Of a stretch of DNA of 64,000 nt, positions 19,092-28,586 are shown piece by piece. The stretch is from Betaproteobacteria bacterium Ga0077526 (lineage in GTDB: Bacteria > Pseudomonadota > Gammaproteobacteria > Burkholderiales > Ga0077523): NCBI GenBank assembly GCA_001464765.1, contig LNDV01000030.1, positions 124,001 through 188,000 of the forward strand. The letters run 5' to 3'. The first letter of the stretch is position 1, and every line of letters starts with the position of its first letter. A model generated the notes under the pieces. The model ran no database searches. It was given only the letters and a program-made list of their open reading frames with translations, and was not told the origin of the DNA. The translations under genes and the position numbers were made by a program.

Positions 19092-20069
19092 ATGAATGCT
19101 CACACGTTGTCCATCGTTCAGCGGCTCGGGCCGTCGGGTTTCGTTTCCGGAGAGGCCATCGCCGGAGAACTCGGCGTCACCCGCGCGACTGTCTGGAACG
19201 GCATCCAGGAGGCCATCGCGCTCGGACTGCCCATCGAGAAGGTGCGCGGCCTCGGCTATCGGCTCCAGCACGCACACGGCTGGCTCGATGCCGGGCGGGT
19301 ACGCGATTCCCTGGGAGGCGGGGCGGCGCGCTTCCAGGTGGAAGTGGTGGCCCAGACGGGATCGACGAACACTGACCTGCTCGCGGCTGCGTCCACGGGG
19401 GTGCCCGGTGGCAAAGTGCTCGCGGCAGAGATGCAGACGGGTGGCCGCGGCCGCCGCGGGCGCCAGTGGGTGAATCCCCTTGGCGGCGCGCTCACTTTCT
19501 CGGTGCTCTGGCGCTTCGATCGCGGTGCGGGGGGGCTTTCCGGATTGAGCCTGGTCGTTGGCATGGCCTGCGCCAAGGCTGTCGCATCGTTCGGCGTGGA
19601 GGGTGTCGGCGTGAAGTGGCCGAACGATCTGCAGATCGCCGGCCGCAAGCTCGGCGGCATCCTGATCGAACTGCAGGGCGATGCTCTCGGTCCGTCGGCT
19701 GCCGTCATCGGTATCGGCCTCAACGTGCGCCTGCCGGAAGTCGTGCTGGACACCGTCGGGCAGCCCGCGATCGACATCGCCTCGTCCTGTCCGGACGTCG
19801 ACCGCAATGCGCTTCTGGCATCCGTGCTCGCACAGCTTGCCGCAGACATCGACCGGTTCGATGCCGGTGGCTTCGCCCCGCTCGAAGCGGAATTCCGCGC
19901 GTGGCACGTCCTGCAGGGACGGCCCGTTCGGGTGAGCCTTCCGGATGGGCACGATGTGGATGGCGTCGTGGAAGGCACGGATGCCGACGGCGCACTGGTC
20001 GTCCGCACTGGGGAAAGCGTGCGGCGTTTCCATGGCGGGGAAGTCAGCGTGCGAGGCCAGGCGACGTGA
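19092..20069 (+). CDS. birA: Biotin--protein ligase with N-terminal repressor domain
   Basis: 325 residues. N-terminal winged helix-turn-helix (about 1-60: SGEAIAGELGVTRATVWNGIQEA), then the catalytic core: STNTDLL, GRGRRGRQW (118-126) for biotinyl-5'-AMP, KWPNDL (175-180) and Lys186 in GRKLGGIL. It activates biotin with ATP, attaches it to acetyl-CoA carboxylase biotin carrier protein, and with the HTH domain can also repress biotin genes, as in E. coli BirA (321 residues). Its stop overlaps the coaX GTG start. Confidence 0.96.
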   Translation: MNAHTLSIVQRLGPSGFVSGEAIAGELGVTRATVWNGIQEAIALGLPIEKVRGLGYRLQHAHGWLDAGRVRDSLGGGAARFQVEVVAQTGSTNTDLLAAASTGVPGGKVLAAEMQTGGRGRRGRQWVNPLGGALTFSVLWRFDRGAGGLSGLSLVVGMACAKAVASFGVEGVGVKWPNDLQIAGRKLGGILIELQGDALGPSAAVIGIGLNVRLPEVVLDTVGQPAIDIASSCPDVDRNALLASVLAQLAADIDRFDAGGFAPLEAEFRAWHVLQGRPVRVSLPDGHDVDGVVEGTDADGALVVRTGESVRRFHGGEVSVRGQAT

Positions 20070-20818
20070 GTCCGACCGGTCGCGTGCTTGTCATCGATGC
20101 CGGAAACACCCGTATCAAATGGGGCGTGGCAGAGGGCGATGCGTGGCTGGCGCTCGGAGCCGCCGCCAAGGACGATGCCGACGGTCTGCGCCGCGGATTG
20201 TCGCCCTGGCTGCAAGCCGGTGGCGTGGCGGTGTGCTGCAACGTGGCCGGTGCGACCGTGGCAGAGAGGATCACCGCGAGTCTCGCGGAGCAGGGATTGA
20301 GTCCGCGATGGTTCGGGTCGAGCGAGCGCTGCCTGGGCGTCATCAACGGCTACGCGAATCCGCGCCAGCTCGGCCCCGACCGCTGGGCGGCTCTCGTCGC
20401 CGCGTGGCAGGCATGCGCGTCGGCGTGCCTGGTGGTCAATGCGGGCACGGCGCTCACGGTCGATTCGCTCGATGCAGGCGGCAGGTTTCTCGGCGGTCTC
20501 ATCGCACCGGGGGTGGCAACGATGCTCGCCAGCCTGACCAGCAACACGGCGGGACTTCCCGGTGACCCCGGTGAGCACTGCGCGTTTCCGACGCGCACGG
20601 CGGATGCCATGACCACCGGCGCGATCGATGCGGCAGTCGGTGCCATCGTCCGCGCCCGAGGCCGCCTGGAGGAACGGCACGGGGCGCCCGTGCCACTGGT
20701 CGTCTCGGGGGGTGGGGCGCCCCGACTGCTGCCCCATCTCGACGGGGATGTCCGTCATCGCGAGCATCTGGTGCTCGAAGGCCTGCGGCGCTTTGCTGTG
20801 GAGGAAATGCCGACATGA
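20066..20818 (+). CDS. coaX: Type III pantothenate kinase
   Basis: 250 residues; first step of coenzyme A synthesis, phosphorylating pantothenate. ASKHA-fold motifs: DAGNTRIKWG (Asp11) for phosphate, GPDR (103-106) for pantothenate, and VNAGTALTVDSL with Asp133. Type III enzymes are not inhibited by CoA and need a monovalent cation. GTG start at 20066 overlaps the birA stop (GTGA). birA-coaX-SPOR is a recurrent order in betaproteobacteria. Confidence 0.95.
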   Translation: MSPTGRVLVIDAGNTRIKWGVAEGDAWLALGAAAKDDADGLRRGLSPWLQAGGVAVCCNVAGATVAERITASLAEQGLSPRWFGSSERCLGVINGYANPRQLGPDRWAALVAAWQACASACLVVNAGTALTVDSLDAGGRFLGGLIAPGVATMLASLTSNTAGLPGDPGEHCAFPTRTADAMTTGAIDAAVGAIVRARGRLEERHGAPVPLVVSGGGAPRLLPHLDGDVRHREHLVLEGLRRFAVEEMPT

Positions 20819-21636
20819 GAATCGTCTTCGCCATCCTGCTCGTGGCGAACCTGGCGCTGGCCGGACTGGGGTTTCTGTCCTGGCAACAGCACGATGACAC
20901 CGGCGGCAAGGCGGGTGCGGCTCGCGAGGAGCCGCGCATTCGAGTTGTTCGCGGGGAACCGGAACCGAAGGCGCCGCCAGCGGATCAGCCGCCGCCGGAG
21001 ACTGCGACGGGCGAAGCGCCCGCGGAGGCGGCTGCAGACCCTGCCGCAGGGGGAGCGCCGCCCACCGCCCCGCCGATGCCCGCGAACGCGACTGCACCTG
21101 CTGCCGCGGCTGTGCCTTCCCCCCCTGCTGCCCCCGCGTCTTCCCCCGAAGCGGCAATGCCCTCAGCGGAGCGGGCGTGCGTCGAGATCGCGCCGTTGTC
21201 CCAGGAGGAACTCGCCCGCGTGCGGCAGTCCCTGGCGACGCTGAAACTGGCGGACCGCGCCACGGTCGCGCCGGTGCCTGCCATGGCGAGCTGGTGGGTG
21301 TACATCCCGCCGAAGGCCTCGCGCGAGCAGGCGGAAAAAGAAGTCGCGCGCCTCAATGCGGCGGGCGTGCGGGACACCTACGTGGTGCAGGACGCGAGCG
21401 ACATGCGCCATGCGATCTCGCTCGGTATCTTCCGGACCCGGGATGGCGCGGACCGATTCGCCGAGGGGCTGCGGGCCAAGGGCGTGCGCAATGCCGCCGT
21501 GGATCTGCGGCCGCTGCAGATCCGTCTGTCGGCCGTCTACGTCCGTGATCCGGATCCCTCTCAGATCGAGCGCCTGCTCGAATTGAAGGCCGTGTTCCCT
21601 GGCGCCGAGATCCGCGCGACCGCCTGCCCCCGCTGA
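20815..21636 (+). CDS. SPOR-domain envelope protein
   Basis: 273 residues. One N-terminal transmembrane or signal-anchor helix (about 3-23), then a long Pro/Ala-rich periplasmic linker (about 45-120), then a C-terminal SPOR-like fold: SWWVYIPPKASREQAEKEVARLNAAGVRDTYVV and ISLGIFRTRDGADRFAEGLRAKGV. SPOR domains bind septal peptidoglycan lacking stem peptides, so it may sit at the division site. The last ~40 residues (VYVRDPDPSQIERLLELKAVFPGAEIRATACPR) may be an added strand-helix unit. ATGA overlap with coaX. Confidence 0.88.
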   Translation: MRIVFAILLVANLALAGLGFLSWQQHDDTGGKAGAAREEPRIRVVRGEPEPKAPPADQPPPETATGEAPAEAAADPAAGGAPPTAPPMPANATAPAAAAVPSPPAAPASSPEAAMPSAERACVEIAPLSQEELARVRQSLATLKLADRATVAPVPAMASWWVYIPPKASREQAEKEVARLNAAGVRDTYVVQDASDMRHAISLGIFRTRDGADRFAEGLRAKGVRNAAVDLRPLQIRLSAVYVRDPDPSQIERLLELKAVFPGAEIRATACPR

Positions 21637-21646
21637 ACGCGACCGG

Positions 21647-23881
21647 TCAGCCGGTGCCGGACGCGGCTGAGGCGTGGGTGCGCCGAGCCGTTGCGCCACC
21701 CAATGGGTCGCCGTAAGGCCGGAAACGGTAGGCGTACAGCGCCACGCCATCCACGGTGAACGCGTCGAACAGTTCCGCGTGGCCGTCCTCGTTGAAGATT
21801 CCCTCGCGCGAAGTGATGCGCACGCGAAGCGGCAGCTTCGTGAGCAGCCTCTGGAAGCACACCAGCGTGCGCTCGCGCGTCTGCGCGTATGGCATCGTCA
21901 CGATGCCCGGGTACACCGAACTGCCCGAGTCGAGCGTGCGGCACATCGCGGCGGCCCAGCGTCCGTGGCGCGTCCGCGTCGAGCGTCCCACGGTTCCCGT
22001 CCGCTGGACTTTCTCGAGGGGCGTGGCGGTGCGCTCCACGAACCGGTTGAGTCGCCACTGCAGATCGGTGCCGTAGATGAGCGCCGCCAGATCGTCACCG
22101 GCCGAAGGAACCGGCCAGATGAACGAGCCGCCGATGCCCGTCACGGGCGGGTCACCACCGCCGCGCCGGACGCTCTGCACTTCGGCGAGGAAGGCATGGG
22201 GCCCCGACGGAAGCAGGATCTGGCCGGTGATGAACTCGCCGGCCGACAGCGGCCTCGGGAGATCTCCGTAGTACCGGAAGCCGACGGCGGAGAGCTGATC
22301 CACGACGCCGGTGCACAGGCGGGTGTCGTGGCTGTTCAGCATCGCCGGCAGCGCGATCGGGAAGCGGTAGTCCCGACGGCGCGCATGCTTCGGCGGACGG
22401 GCGCCGTGCAGCGCGGTCCCCGCAAAGACGGTGTTGATGCCGGCCCACGCCACCGACAGGGCGATCTCCTGGCCTTCGAGGGTCCGTGAGGCGGACAGGC
22501 CTTGTGCGAGCCCCACGGGAATCGCGATGGCGTTGGCGGCGAGGACACCCGACTGCGGTAGCAGGTACCGACGGGCGCTCGCAAGCGCCCGTCCTGGCGC
22601 CCGGTGTCTGCGCAACAGCGAAGACGCGAGCACGCTGAGGCGGAGCATGCTGTGCCGCTCCAGCTCGAATGCCTTGCCGTAGCCGCGGCTCGCTTCCTCG
22701 TAGACCCACAGTCCCAGACCGTAGTGTGCGATGCAGAGCAGGACCAGCGGTATCGAGAGCGAGACGACAGGGACAGCCCCCGTGAGCAGCGCCGCGATCG
22801 GTGCGCCGTAGAACACCAGCCGCCGCCACGGGTCCAGATGCTGGAAGGCAACGGACAGGTAGCAGAGCCGCTGCGGCAGGGAGAGTCCTTGCGCGAACAG
22901 CGCGAGACCATTGCGTTGCCACGACTGCAGCGCATGGCGCCGCTGCCGCGCCCGGTGTTCCGTGAACGGGGCGATGTGATCCGGCGCCGCGCGGAAAGCG
23001 AGCACTTCCGCGTGGTAGACCCCGCGCCAGCCGTCGCCGTGCAGGCGTATCGAGGTGTCCAGGTCTTCGTCGATACCGGTGAGCTGCAGATCGTTGAGGG
23101 CGTCCAGCGCAGTGCGCCGGTAGATCACCCCGGTGCCGGCAGCTGTCACGGCATTGCGATGATCCCGCCCGCGCTGAAGGATGCGGTTGAGGACGGTCCG
23201 GTCGCTGCGCACGAAGCGCTGGTCGCGGGTCACGCGATGCTCGAAGGCTTCGAGGTTGTAGGTCTCGAGCGGCGTCGACACGAAGCCCACGCGGCGATCG
23301 GCGAAGTAGCCGAGCGTGCGGTGGAGAAACTCTCGCGAGGGGATGTGATCGCCGGCGAAGATTGCGACGGCCTGGCCGCGTGCGCGGGTCATGGCCCCTG
23401 CGAAGGGTCCCCTGGGTTGCTGTGGCGTGGGGCCGACGTAGAGAAGACCGAGTTCGAGTGCGAGTTCCTCCCGCTCTGCGAGACCAACGCGATCCACCAG
23501 CCAGGTGGCGTGCGGGTAACGCATGCGCCTGCAAGCGACCAGCGTCCGACGAAGTTCGGGCAGGGACTGTGAACCGGCGACGACCAGCACATCCACCAGC
23601 AGGTTCGGATCTGGAGGCGGGGCCTCCCGGACACTGAGTCGCCAGGTGACGAATAGGAACAGCAACGAGGCGGCGAACCCGAACAGTTCGGCGGCGTATA
23701 CGAGGACCGAGAACGCGATCGCCTCGGGGTTCATCGTCGTGGTGCGCCACGCGAGATAGCCGAGCCCGATGATCACGTAGCCGGCAGCCAATGCGCGTTG
23801 CGACGGGCTGAGCGGATCCGCGCGACGATGATCGACGACCGGGGCAGCGGAGGACGCCTTGGGACGTGTGTCGATACCCAT
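21647..23881 (-). CDS. Membrane glycosyltransferase (BcsA-like) with C-terminal PilZ domain, degenerate motifs
   Basis: 744 residues from ATG 23881 (a GTG at 23911 is an alternative). N-terminal membrane helices (about 30-80), a GT2-like domain, more membrane helices (YLSVAFQHLDPWRRLVFYG, ALLTGAVPVVSLSIPLVLLCIA, ANAIAIPVGLAQ) and a PilZ domain opening RRRDYRFPIALPAML with a DQLSAVG second motif. Compared with cellulose synthase BcsA, DDG is replaced by LVDRVG, FDAD by FAGD, TED by DED, and QxxRW by QRRHA. The architecture indicates c-di-GMP control of a polysaccharide synthase, but the catalytic substitutions make normal activity uncertain. Convergent with the SPOR gene, ten bases away. Confidence 0.82.
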   Translation of the reverse strand: MGIDTRPKASSAAPVVDHRRADPLSPSQRALAAGYVIIGLGYLAWRTTTMNPEAIAFSVLVYAAELFGFAASLLFLFVTWRLSVREAPPPDPNLLVDVLVVAGSQSLPELRRTLVACRRMRYPHATWLVDRVGLAEREELALELGLLYVGPTPQQPRGPFAGAMTRARGQAVAIFAGDHIPSREFLHRTLGYFADRRVGFVSTPLETYNLEAFEHRVTRDQRFVRSDRTVLNRILQRGRDHRNAVTAAGTGVIYRRTALDALNDLQLTGIDEDLDTSIRLHGDGWRGVYHAEVLAFRAAPDHIAPFTEHRARQRRHALQSWQRNGLALFAQGLSLPQRLCYLSVAFQHLDPWRRLVFYGAPIAALLTGAVPVVSLSIPLVLLCIAHYGLGLWVYEEASRGYGKAFELERHSMLRLSVLASSLLRRHRAPGRALASARRYLLPQSGVLAANAIAIPVGLAQGLSASRTLEGQEIALSVAWAGINTVFAGTALHGARPPKHARRRDYRFPIALPAMLNSHDTRLCTGVVDQLSAVGFRYYGDLPRPLSAGEFITGQILLPSGPHAFLAEVQSVRRGGGDPPVTGIGGSFIWPVPSAGDDLAALIYGTDLQWRLNRFVERTATPLEKVQRTGTVGRSTRTRHGRWAAAMCRTLDSGSSVYPGIVTMPYAQTRERTLVCFQRLLTKLPLRVRITSREGIFNEDGHAELFDAFTVDGVALYAYRFRPYGDPLGGATARRTHASAASGTG

Positions 23882-24216
23882 TACGCCGGGGACTCCCGCC
23901 GACAACGGCACCGCGCCCTCACGGGCGAGGCGGAAGCCCAGTCAGTGCAGGAAGCCTGTGAACCGTGGTGGCCGTGTGTGCGACGAACGGTGCGGCAGGT
24001 GGCCGCATGCGCTACCGGCGTGGCGTCGGACGCCGCTACAGCGTCGGCCGCGTCGGTGGCTGGGGCGGTTTCCGCCTCCGGCTGCATGTACTGCACTCAC
24101 CTCTCCGGGGATCAAGGAGTTGCCGCTCGCCATCCCCCCGACGACGAGCTAAACCCGTCGCCCTTCCGCAAGTTCGATGCCGCGACGCGGTTTATCGTAG
24201 AGGCGCGTGGTCCGAG
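23882..24216. other. Non-coding gap between glycosyltransferase start and ABC exporter end
   Basis: 335 bp on the leader side of the glycosyltransferase gene and downstream of the minus-strand ABC exporter gene. No ORF with a plausible ribosome binding site, no clear terminator and no recognisable operator was seen. It presumably holds the glycosyltransferase promoter. Confidence 0.4.
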
Positions 24217-25941
24217 TTATCTCGGTGTGCCGCCGATGGGCCCTCCGGCGACGAGTTCGACGACGCGTGCCGGTGTCGGTGATGGATCGGGTCGGTGAGA
24301 AATGCTCACGATCGTCCCGTCGGGCAGGCGCGCACGGATCAGGGCGTACAAATCGCGTTCCGCTTGTTCGTCGAGATTGGAGGTCGCCTCGTCGAGGAAC
24401 AGCCAGCGGGGTTCGTGCAGGAGCACACGCGCAAATGCCACGCGCTGTTGTTCCCCGCCCGACAGACGCTGCGACCAGTGGGCCACTTCGTCGAGCGATT
24501 CGGCCAGCGATGGCAGGCCGACGTCGATGAGCGCGGCACGAATCCTGTCGTCGCCGAAGTCCTCCGGCTGGGACGGGTACGACACTGCGTGGCGGAGGCT
24601 GCCGAGCGGAAAGTACGGACGCTGCGGCAGGAACAGTGGCTGGAACGGCTGCGGCAGATGCATGGCGCCGTCGGCGAACGGCCAGATGCCGGCGATCGTG
24701 CGGAACAGCGTGCTCTTGCCCGTGCCGGAGGCGCCGCGGACCATCACCTGTTCACCGGGTTGCAGTGCCAGCCGGCCGCCGAGGATCAGGGCTTCGCCGG
24801 TGGGCTTGCGGATCTCGGGGTGCTCGAGCGCGAGCGAGCCGTCGGCGGACGGCTTCGTATCGAGCCCGTCATCGTTGCGGGCCGCCCGGGCGGCTTCCTC
24901 GATCGCCTTGTGGAAGCCGGTGAGACGGTCGACGATCGCACGCCACCGGGCAATCGACTCGTATACGTTGATGAACCAGGACAGTGAGCGCTGGACTTCG
25001 CCGAACGCATTGCTGATCTGCATCAGGCCGCCGAGCGGGATCGCGCCCGAAAAGTAACGCGGCGCTCCCACGATGAACGGAAACACGGTGGCGAGCTGTC
25101 CGTAGCCTGTGGAGTAGAAGTTGAACAGCTTCTGGCGCTTCATCAGGCCCCACCAGTTGTGCGTCACGGCAGCGAAGCGTTCCCGGAATCCGCGGCCCTC
25201 CTGAGCCTCGCCCTTGAACAGGGCCACGCCTTCCGTCTGATCACGGAACCGGGCAAGGCTGAAACGGAAATCCGCCTCGTAGCGCTGCTGATCGAAGTTG
25301 AGCTTGATGAGGGGCCGACCGATCCAGTGCGCGGCAAGGCTACCGGCCGCGGCGTAGGCGATCGCAACCCATACCATGTAGCCATACAGTTCCCACGTGG
25401 TACCTCCCACGGTGAACTCGAGCGCGCCGGACAAGCCCCAGAGGATCGTGACGAAGGAGGCGAGTGTCACGACTGCATCCAGCAGTCCGAGGAAGAGCGT
25501 CAGAGTCTCTTCCACGAACAGTTTCATGTCTTCCGCGATGCGCTGGTCGGGGTTGTCCGTCTGCTCTCCGGACAAGTGCATGCGGTAGTAGACGCCGTTT
25601 CCGAGCCACTCGGCCAGATAGCTTTCGGTCATCCATCGGCGCCAGCGGATCTGCAGCCATTGCGTCAGATAAACCTTGTACACGAGCATCACGATGTAGA
25701 TGCTCGCCAGCACCATGAACTTGACCATCGCGTCGGCGAATGCGGCGCTGTCCTTGTTCTGGAGCGAATTGTAGAAATCGTTGTACCAGGCGTTGAACTG
25801 CACGCTCATGTACACCAGTGCCAACGTGAGCGAGATGACCGCCAGCAGCAGGAATCGGGCGGCGACCCGCTCCTCGGAAAACCAGTAGGGGCGAACGAGT
25901 TGCCAAAGGTCGGCGCGGAAGCGCCTGGTGGCCGTGGACAT
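24217..25941 (-). CDS. ABC exporter, YddA/SbmA-BacA-like fused permease-ATPase
   Basis: 574 residues. Membrane domain about 25-340 with helices near 29-48, 76-92, 148-170 and 188-206, and the family stretch VQFNAWYNDFYNSLQNKD typical of SbmA/BacA and YddA proteins; NFDQQRYEADFRFSLARFRDQTEGVALFKGE is also family-conserved. The ATPase domain has Walker A GASGTGKST (403-411), signature LSGGEQQR (493-500) and Walker B WLFLDEAT (513-520). Such half-transporters dimerise; relatives move very-long-chain fatty acids, vitamin B12 or peptides. The substrate is not readable here. Confidence 0.92.
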   Translation of the reverse strand: MSTATRRFRADLWQLVRPYWFSEERVAARFLLLAVISLTLALVYMSVQFNAWYNDFYNSLQNKDSAAFADAMVKFMVLASIYIVMLVYKVYLTQWLQIRWRRWMTESYLAEWLGNGVYYRMHLSGEQTDNPDQRIAEDMKLFVEETLTLFLGLLDAVVTLASFVTILWGLSGALEFTVGGTTWELYGYMVWVAIAYAAAGSLAAHWIGRPLIKLNFDQQRYEADFRFSLARFRDQTEGVALFKGEAQEGRGFRERFAAVTHNWWGLMKRQKLFNFYSTGYGQLATVFPFIVGAPRYFSGAIPLGGLMQISNAFGEVQRSLSWFINVYESIARWRAIVDRLTGFHKAIEEAARAARNDDGLDTKPSADGSLALEHPEIRKPTGEALILGGRLALQPGEQVMVRGASGTGKSTLFRTIAGIWPFADGAMHLPQPFQPLFLPQRPYFPLGSLRHAVSYPSQPEDFGDDRIRAALIDVGLPSLAESLDEVAHWSQRLSGGEQQRVAFARVLLHEPRWLFLDEATSNLDEQAERDLYALIRARLPDGTIVSISHRPDPSPTPARVVELVAGGPIGGTPR

Positions 25942-26040
25942 GGCTACGGATCTCTAGAGGACTTGCGTGGTTGTCGTCAGGGTGTCGCTGTCGAGGTTTC
26001 GTGACGCTTTCTGCCCGACTGACCCTGGGGATACGTGGCG

Positions 26041-26535
26041 CTAGTCTGCGCGAATGCGCTTCAACAGCTGGGTCGTGGACTTCTCGTGCTCGAACGCGAT
26101 GGCGTGCACCTCGCCACCCCACGACAGCACTTCCTTGGCGCCAACGATCTTCTCGACGGGCCAGTCGCCGCCCTTCACGAGGACGTCGGGGCGCGCGCGC
26201 AGGATCAGGGAGAGCGGGGTGTCTTCCTCGAACCAGGTCACGATGTCGGTGCTCGCAAGAGCCGCGGCGATCGCGGCGCGGTCAGGCAGCGCGTTGATCG
26301 GTCTGTCGCCCCCCTTGCCGAGCCGGCGCACCGACGCATCGGAATTGAGCGCCAGCAGCAGGCTTGCGCCAAGCGCGCGTGCCTGCGCCAGGTAGGTGAC
26401 GTGACCGCGGTGGAGGATGTCGAAGACCCCGTTCGTGAACACAAGGGGGCGGGGCAGGGCGGCGAGCCGCCCTGAGAGCGCATCCGGATCGACGACCTTG
26501 CCCTCGAAGGCAGGCGGGGGGCAGCGGGTCAGCAA
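26041..26535 (-). CDS. rfaE2: D-glycero-beta-D-manno-heptose 1-phosphate adenylyltransferase
   Basis: 164-residue nucleotidyltransferase that makes ADP-heptose precursor for the lipopolysaccharide inner core. The cytidylyltransferase HxGH motif is His42-RG-His45 in FTNGVFDILHRGHVTYL; LNSDASVRRLGKGGDRPIN, RPDVLVKGGDW and STTQLLKRIR are family signatures. It is the stand-alone form of the HldE C-terminal domain, so a separate rfaE1/hldA kinase should exist elsewhere. Transcribed with the desaturase gene upstream, 14 bp apart. Confidence 0.95.
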   Translation of the reverse strand: MLTRCPPPAFEGKVVDPDALSGRLAALPRPLVFTNGVFDILHRGHVTYLAQARALGASLLLALNSDASVRRLGKGGDRPINALPDRAAIAAALASTDIVTWFEEDTPLSLILRARPDVLVKGGDWPVEKIVGAKEVLSWGGEVHAIAFEHEKSTTQLLKRIRAD

Positions 26536-26549
26536 CGGACGGCTCGACG

Positions 26550-27401
26550 TCAGGCAGCCTGCACGCCGGCGGCCGGCCCCTGGAGCAGAGACTTGCGGTA
26601 GCGGTTGAGATCCTGAACGGAGCCGATGGTGCGGTCGAACAGCAGCGACATGTTCTTCAGCATCATGTCGACGACCTTCGTTTCCCAGTCGCGACCGAAA
26701 CGGATCTGCTCGTCGAGCCAGCGCTCGAGCCAGTTGGGATCCGGCAGGCGAGATTGCACCGTGTCGTTGGGGAACAGGGCCTGATTCACATGCAGGTTGG
26801 TCGGGTGGAGCGCCTTGTTGCTGCGCGCCGAGCTGGCCATCAGCATGCCGATCTTCGCGAACGCGGCGCGTGCCTCGTCCCCGAGGTTGCCGATCATCCG
26901 TTTCATGTACTGCAGGTAAGCGCCGGCATGGCGGGCTTCATCGCGGGAGATGAGCCGGTAGATGTGCTTCAGCACGGGTTCCGTGTGCCAGTCGGCGGCG
27001 CAGCGGTACCAGTGATTGAGGCGGATCTCGCCGCAGAAATGCAGCATCAGCGTTTCGGGCGCCGGCGCCGGATCGAACTCGAAGCGCACGGCATGCAGTT
27101 CCTCCTCCGTGGGCGCCAGTTCGGGCCGGAAGCGACGGAGGTATTCCATCAGGACCAGCGAATGCTTCTGTTCCTCGAAGAACCAGACGGACATGAATGC
27201 GGAGAAGTCGCTGTCATGAACGTTGTCGCGCAGGAACATTTCCGTTGCGGGCAGGGCGGCCCACTCGGTGATGGCGTTCATCTTGACCGTGCGCGCCTGC
27301 TCCTCCGACAGGAGGCTGGCATCGAACTCGGACCAGGGGATGTCCTGGTCCATGTTCCAGCGGACACGTTCGAGAGACTTGAAGATTTCTGGGTAAAGCA
27401 T
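26550..27401 (-). CDS. Ferritin-like di-iron protein, probable acyl-ACP desaturase family
   Basis: 283 residues, soluble and all-helical. Di-iron ligands fit the class II pattern: Glu46 or Glu54 on helix 1, Glu77-x2-His80 (FFEEQKHS), Glu125 (CGEIRLNHWY) and Glu155-x2-His158 (RDEARHAG). This is the arrangement of plant-type acyl-ACP desaturases, and homologues are widespread in betaproteobacteria. It may introduce a double bond into acyl chains, or act as another di-iron oxidase. A short hairpin sits in the 5' leader (27418-27445). Confidence 0.82.
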   Translation of the reverse strand: MLYPEIFKSLERVRWNMDQDIPWSEFDASLLSEEQARTVKMNAITEWAALPATEMFLRDNVHDSDFSAFMSVWFFEEQKHSLVLMEYLRRFRPELAPTEEELHAVRFEFDPAPAPETLMLHFCGEIRLNHWYRCAADWHTEPVLKHIYRLISRDEARHAGAYLQYMKRMIGNLGDEARAAFAKIGMLMASSARSNKALHPTNLHVNQALFPNDTVQSRLPDPNWLERWLDEQIRFGRDWETKVVDMMLKNMSLLFDRTIGSVQDLNRYRKSLLQGPAAGVQAA

Positions 27402-27698
27402 TGAGCGGACCTCAGGGACCCCGGCTCGTCATGAAGCGCCGGGGTGAGTGGCATTGCCTGCGACCACGGCCGTCGTGCGTTTCCGGAAAGACGGCTGTTC
27501 GGACCGTTCGTTGGTCGGGGGCGTCGCGAAAGTGCCGATGACGACGGCAAATCCGCATCGGACTTCCCCCGGCGGGAGAACGCGGGCGAGTATATCAGTC
27601 CGAGTGCCTGCTCCCGTCGTGCCGTGGCCCTGCTGCCCGGGAGGAGCCTGGCCGGAACTCCGGTATGCGATGGCGGGGAGCGCCGGCCCGGAGGCTCG
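27402..27698. other. Leader of the desaturase gene, downstream of the MerR gene
   Basis: 297 bp between two minus-strand genes. It contains an 8-bp hairpin, ACCCCGGC (27418-27425) with GCCGGGGT (27438-27445), about 17-44 bases upstream of the desaturase ATG, in what would be its 5' untranslated region. Nothing else was recognised. Confidence 0.4.
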
Positions 27699-28586
27699 TC
27701 AGACGATGCCGCGAGCCGTCCGCCATCCGGCGACGAGGGTGCCGATCTGATCGAGCGACTTGATCAGCTGCACACCGTCGACCGCACGACGGAGACGACG
27801 GATGCAGCCGCCGCCTGCCCAGATCTCCACTTCGCGAGGAAGGCTCGCCCGCAGTTCACGCAGCCCCGAGGCAGCCTGCCGATCCGGGAAGGCCGCACTG
27901 AAAGACAGCGCCACGACATTGGCGCGTTGCGCGCTCACTGCACGGAGGATTTCCTGGGCGGGGGTCTCGGTGCCGAGGGGAATGCAAGTGGCGCCGTCCA
28001 CGACGAGGAGGGCTTCCACCATCAGAAGGCCGAGGTTGTGCTGCTCCGTCGGAAACGAGGTGAGCAGGATGCGCGGCGGCTTGGTATGGGACTGGGACGC
28101 CGCGATGGCGTTACGCAGGACGCTCTGCACCTGTTCGGTGTAGATGTGCTCTTCGAAGACCGCGAAGTCGCCGCGGACCCATGCTTCGCCGACGGCAGTC
28201 GTCAGCGGCGCCACTGTTTCCATGATGAAGCGCTGCAGCCCCTGCTTCATCAGCAACTGGTTGAGTTTCTGGCGGAAATCGGGAAGCTGGTGGTTCCGGA
28301 TGAGGGCCAGGATCGCATCGATCTCGACATCATGGTCTTCGTGGGCCGTGTAGGACGTCCCGAGGCTATTGAGATCGTCGATCGGCAACCCAATGATCTT
28401 TCCGGGCCGGAAGCCGCGATCCATCAGGCGCTTGATGGCGCGTAGCTTCGTGACCTGATCCGGCGGGTAGATCCGTTCACCATGCCGATCGCGCAGCGGT
28501 TTCGGGAACTTGTACCGGCGCTCCCACATTCGTAGAACGTCCTTGGACAAACCGGTGTCCCGTTCCACTGCACTGATGCTGAGCAT
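27699..28586 (-). CDS. B12-dependent MerR-type photoreceptor regulator (CarH/LitR-like)
   Basis: 295 residues from ATG 28586 (GGGAGTACCAGGCA upstream; a GTG at 28673 is less likely). N-terminal MerR winged helix (1-70: SISAVERDTGLSKDVLRMWERRYKFP), a four-helix B12-cap region and a C-terminal Rossmann B12-binding domain. The cap has Trp136-x9-Glu146-His147, and the base-on loop is Glu181-x-His183-x2-Gly186. Both patterns match the adenosylcobalamin photoreceptors CarH and LitR, in which the histidines are the upper and lower cobalt ligands. In the dark such proteins bind operators as tetramers; light breaks the Co-C bond and releases DNA. The divergent operon contains photolyase and other light-stress genes. 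Confidence 0.93.
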   Translation of the reverse strand: MLSISAVERDTGLSKDVLRMWERRYKFPKPLRDRHGERIYPPDQVTKLRAIKRLMDRGFRPGKIIGLPIDDLNSLGTSYTAHEDHDVEIDAILALIRNHQLPDFRQKLNQLLMKQGLQRFIMETVAPLTTAVGEAWVRGDFAVFEEHIYTEQVQSVLRNAIAASQSHTKPPRILLTSFPTEQHNLGLLMVEALLVVDGATCIPLGTETPAQEILRAVSAQRANVVALSFSAAFPDRQAASGLRELRASLPREVEIWAGGGCIRRLRRAVDGVQLIKSLDQIGTLVAGWRTARGIV

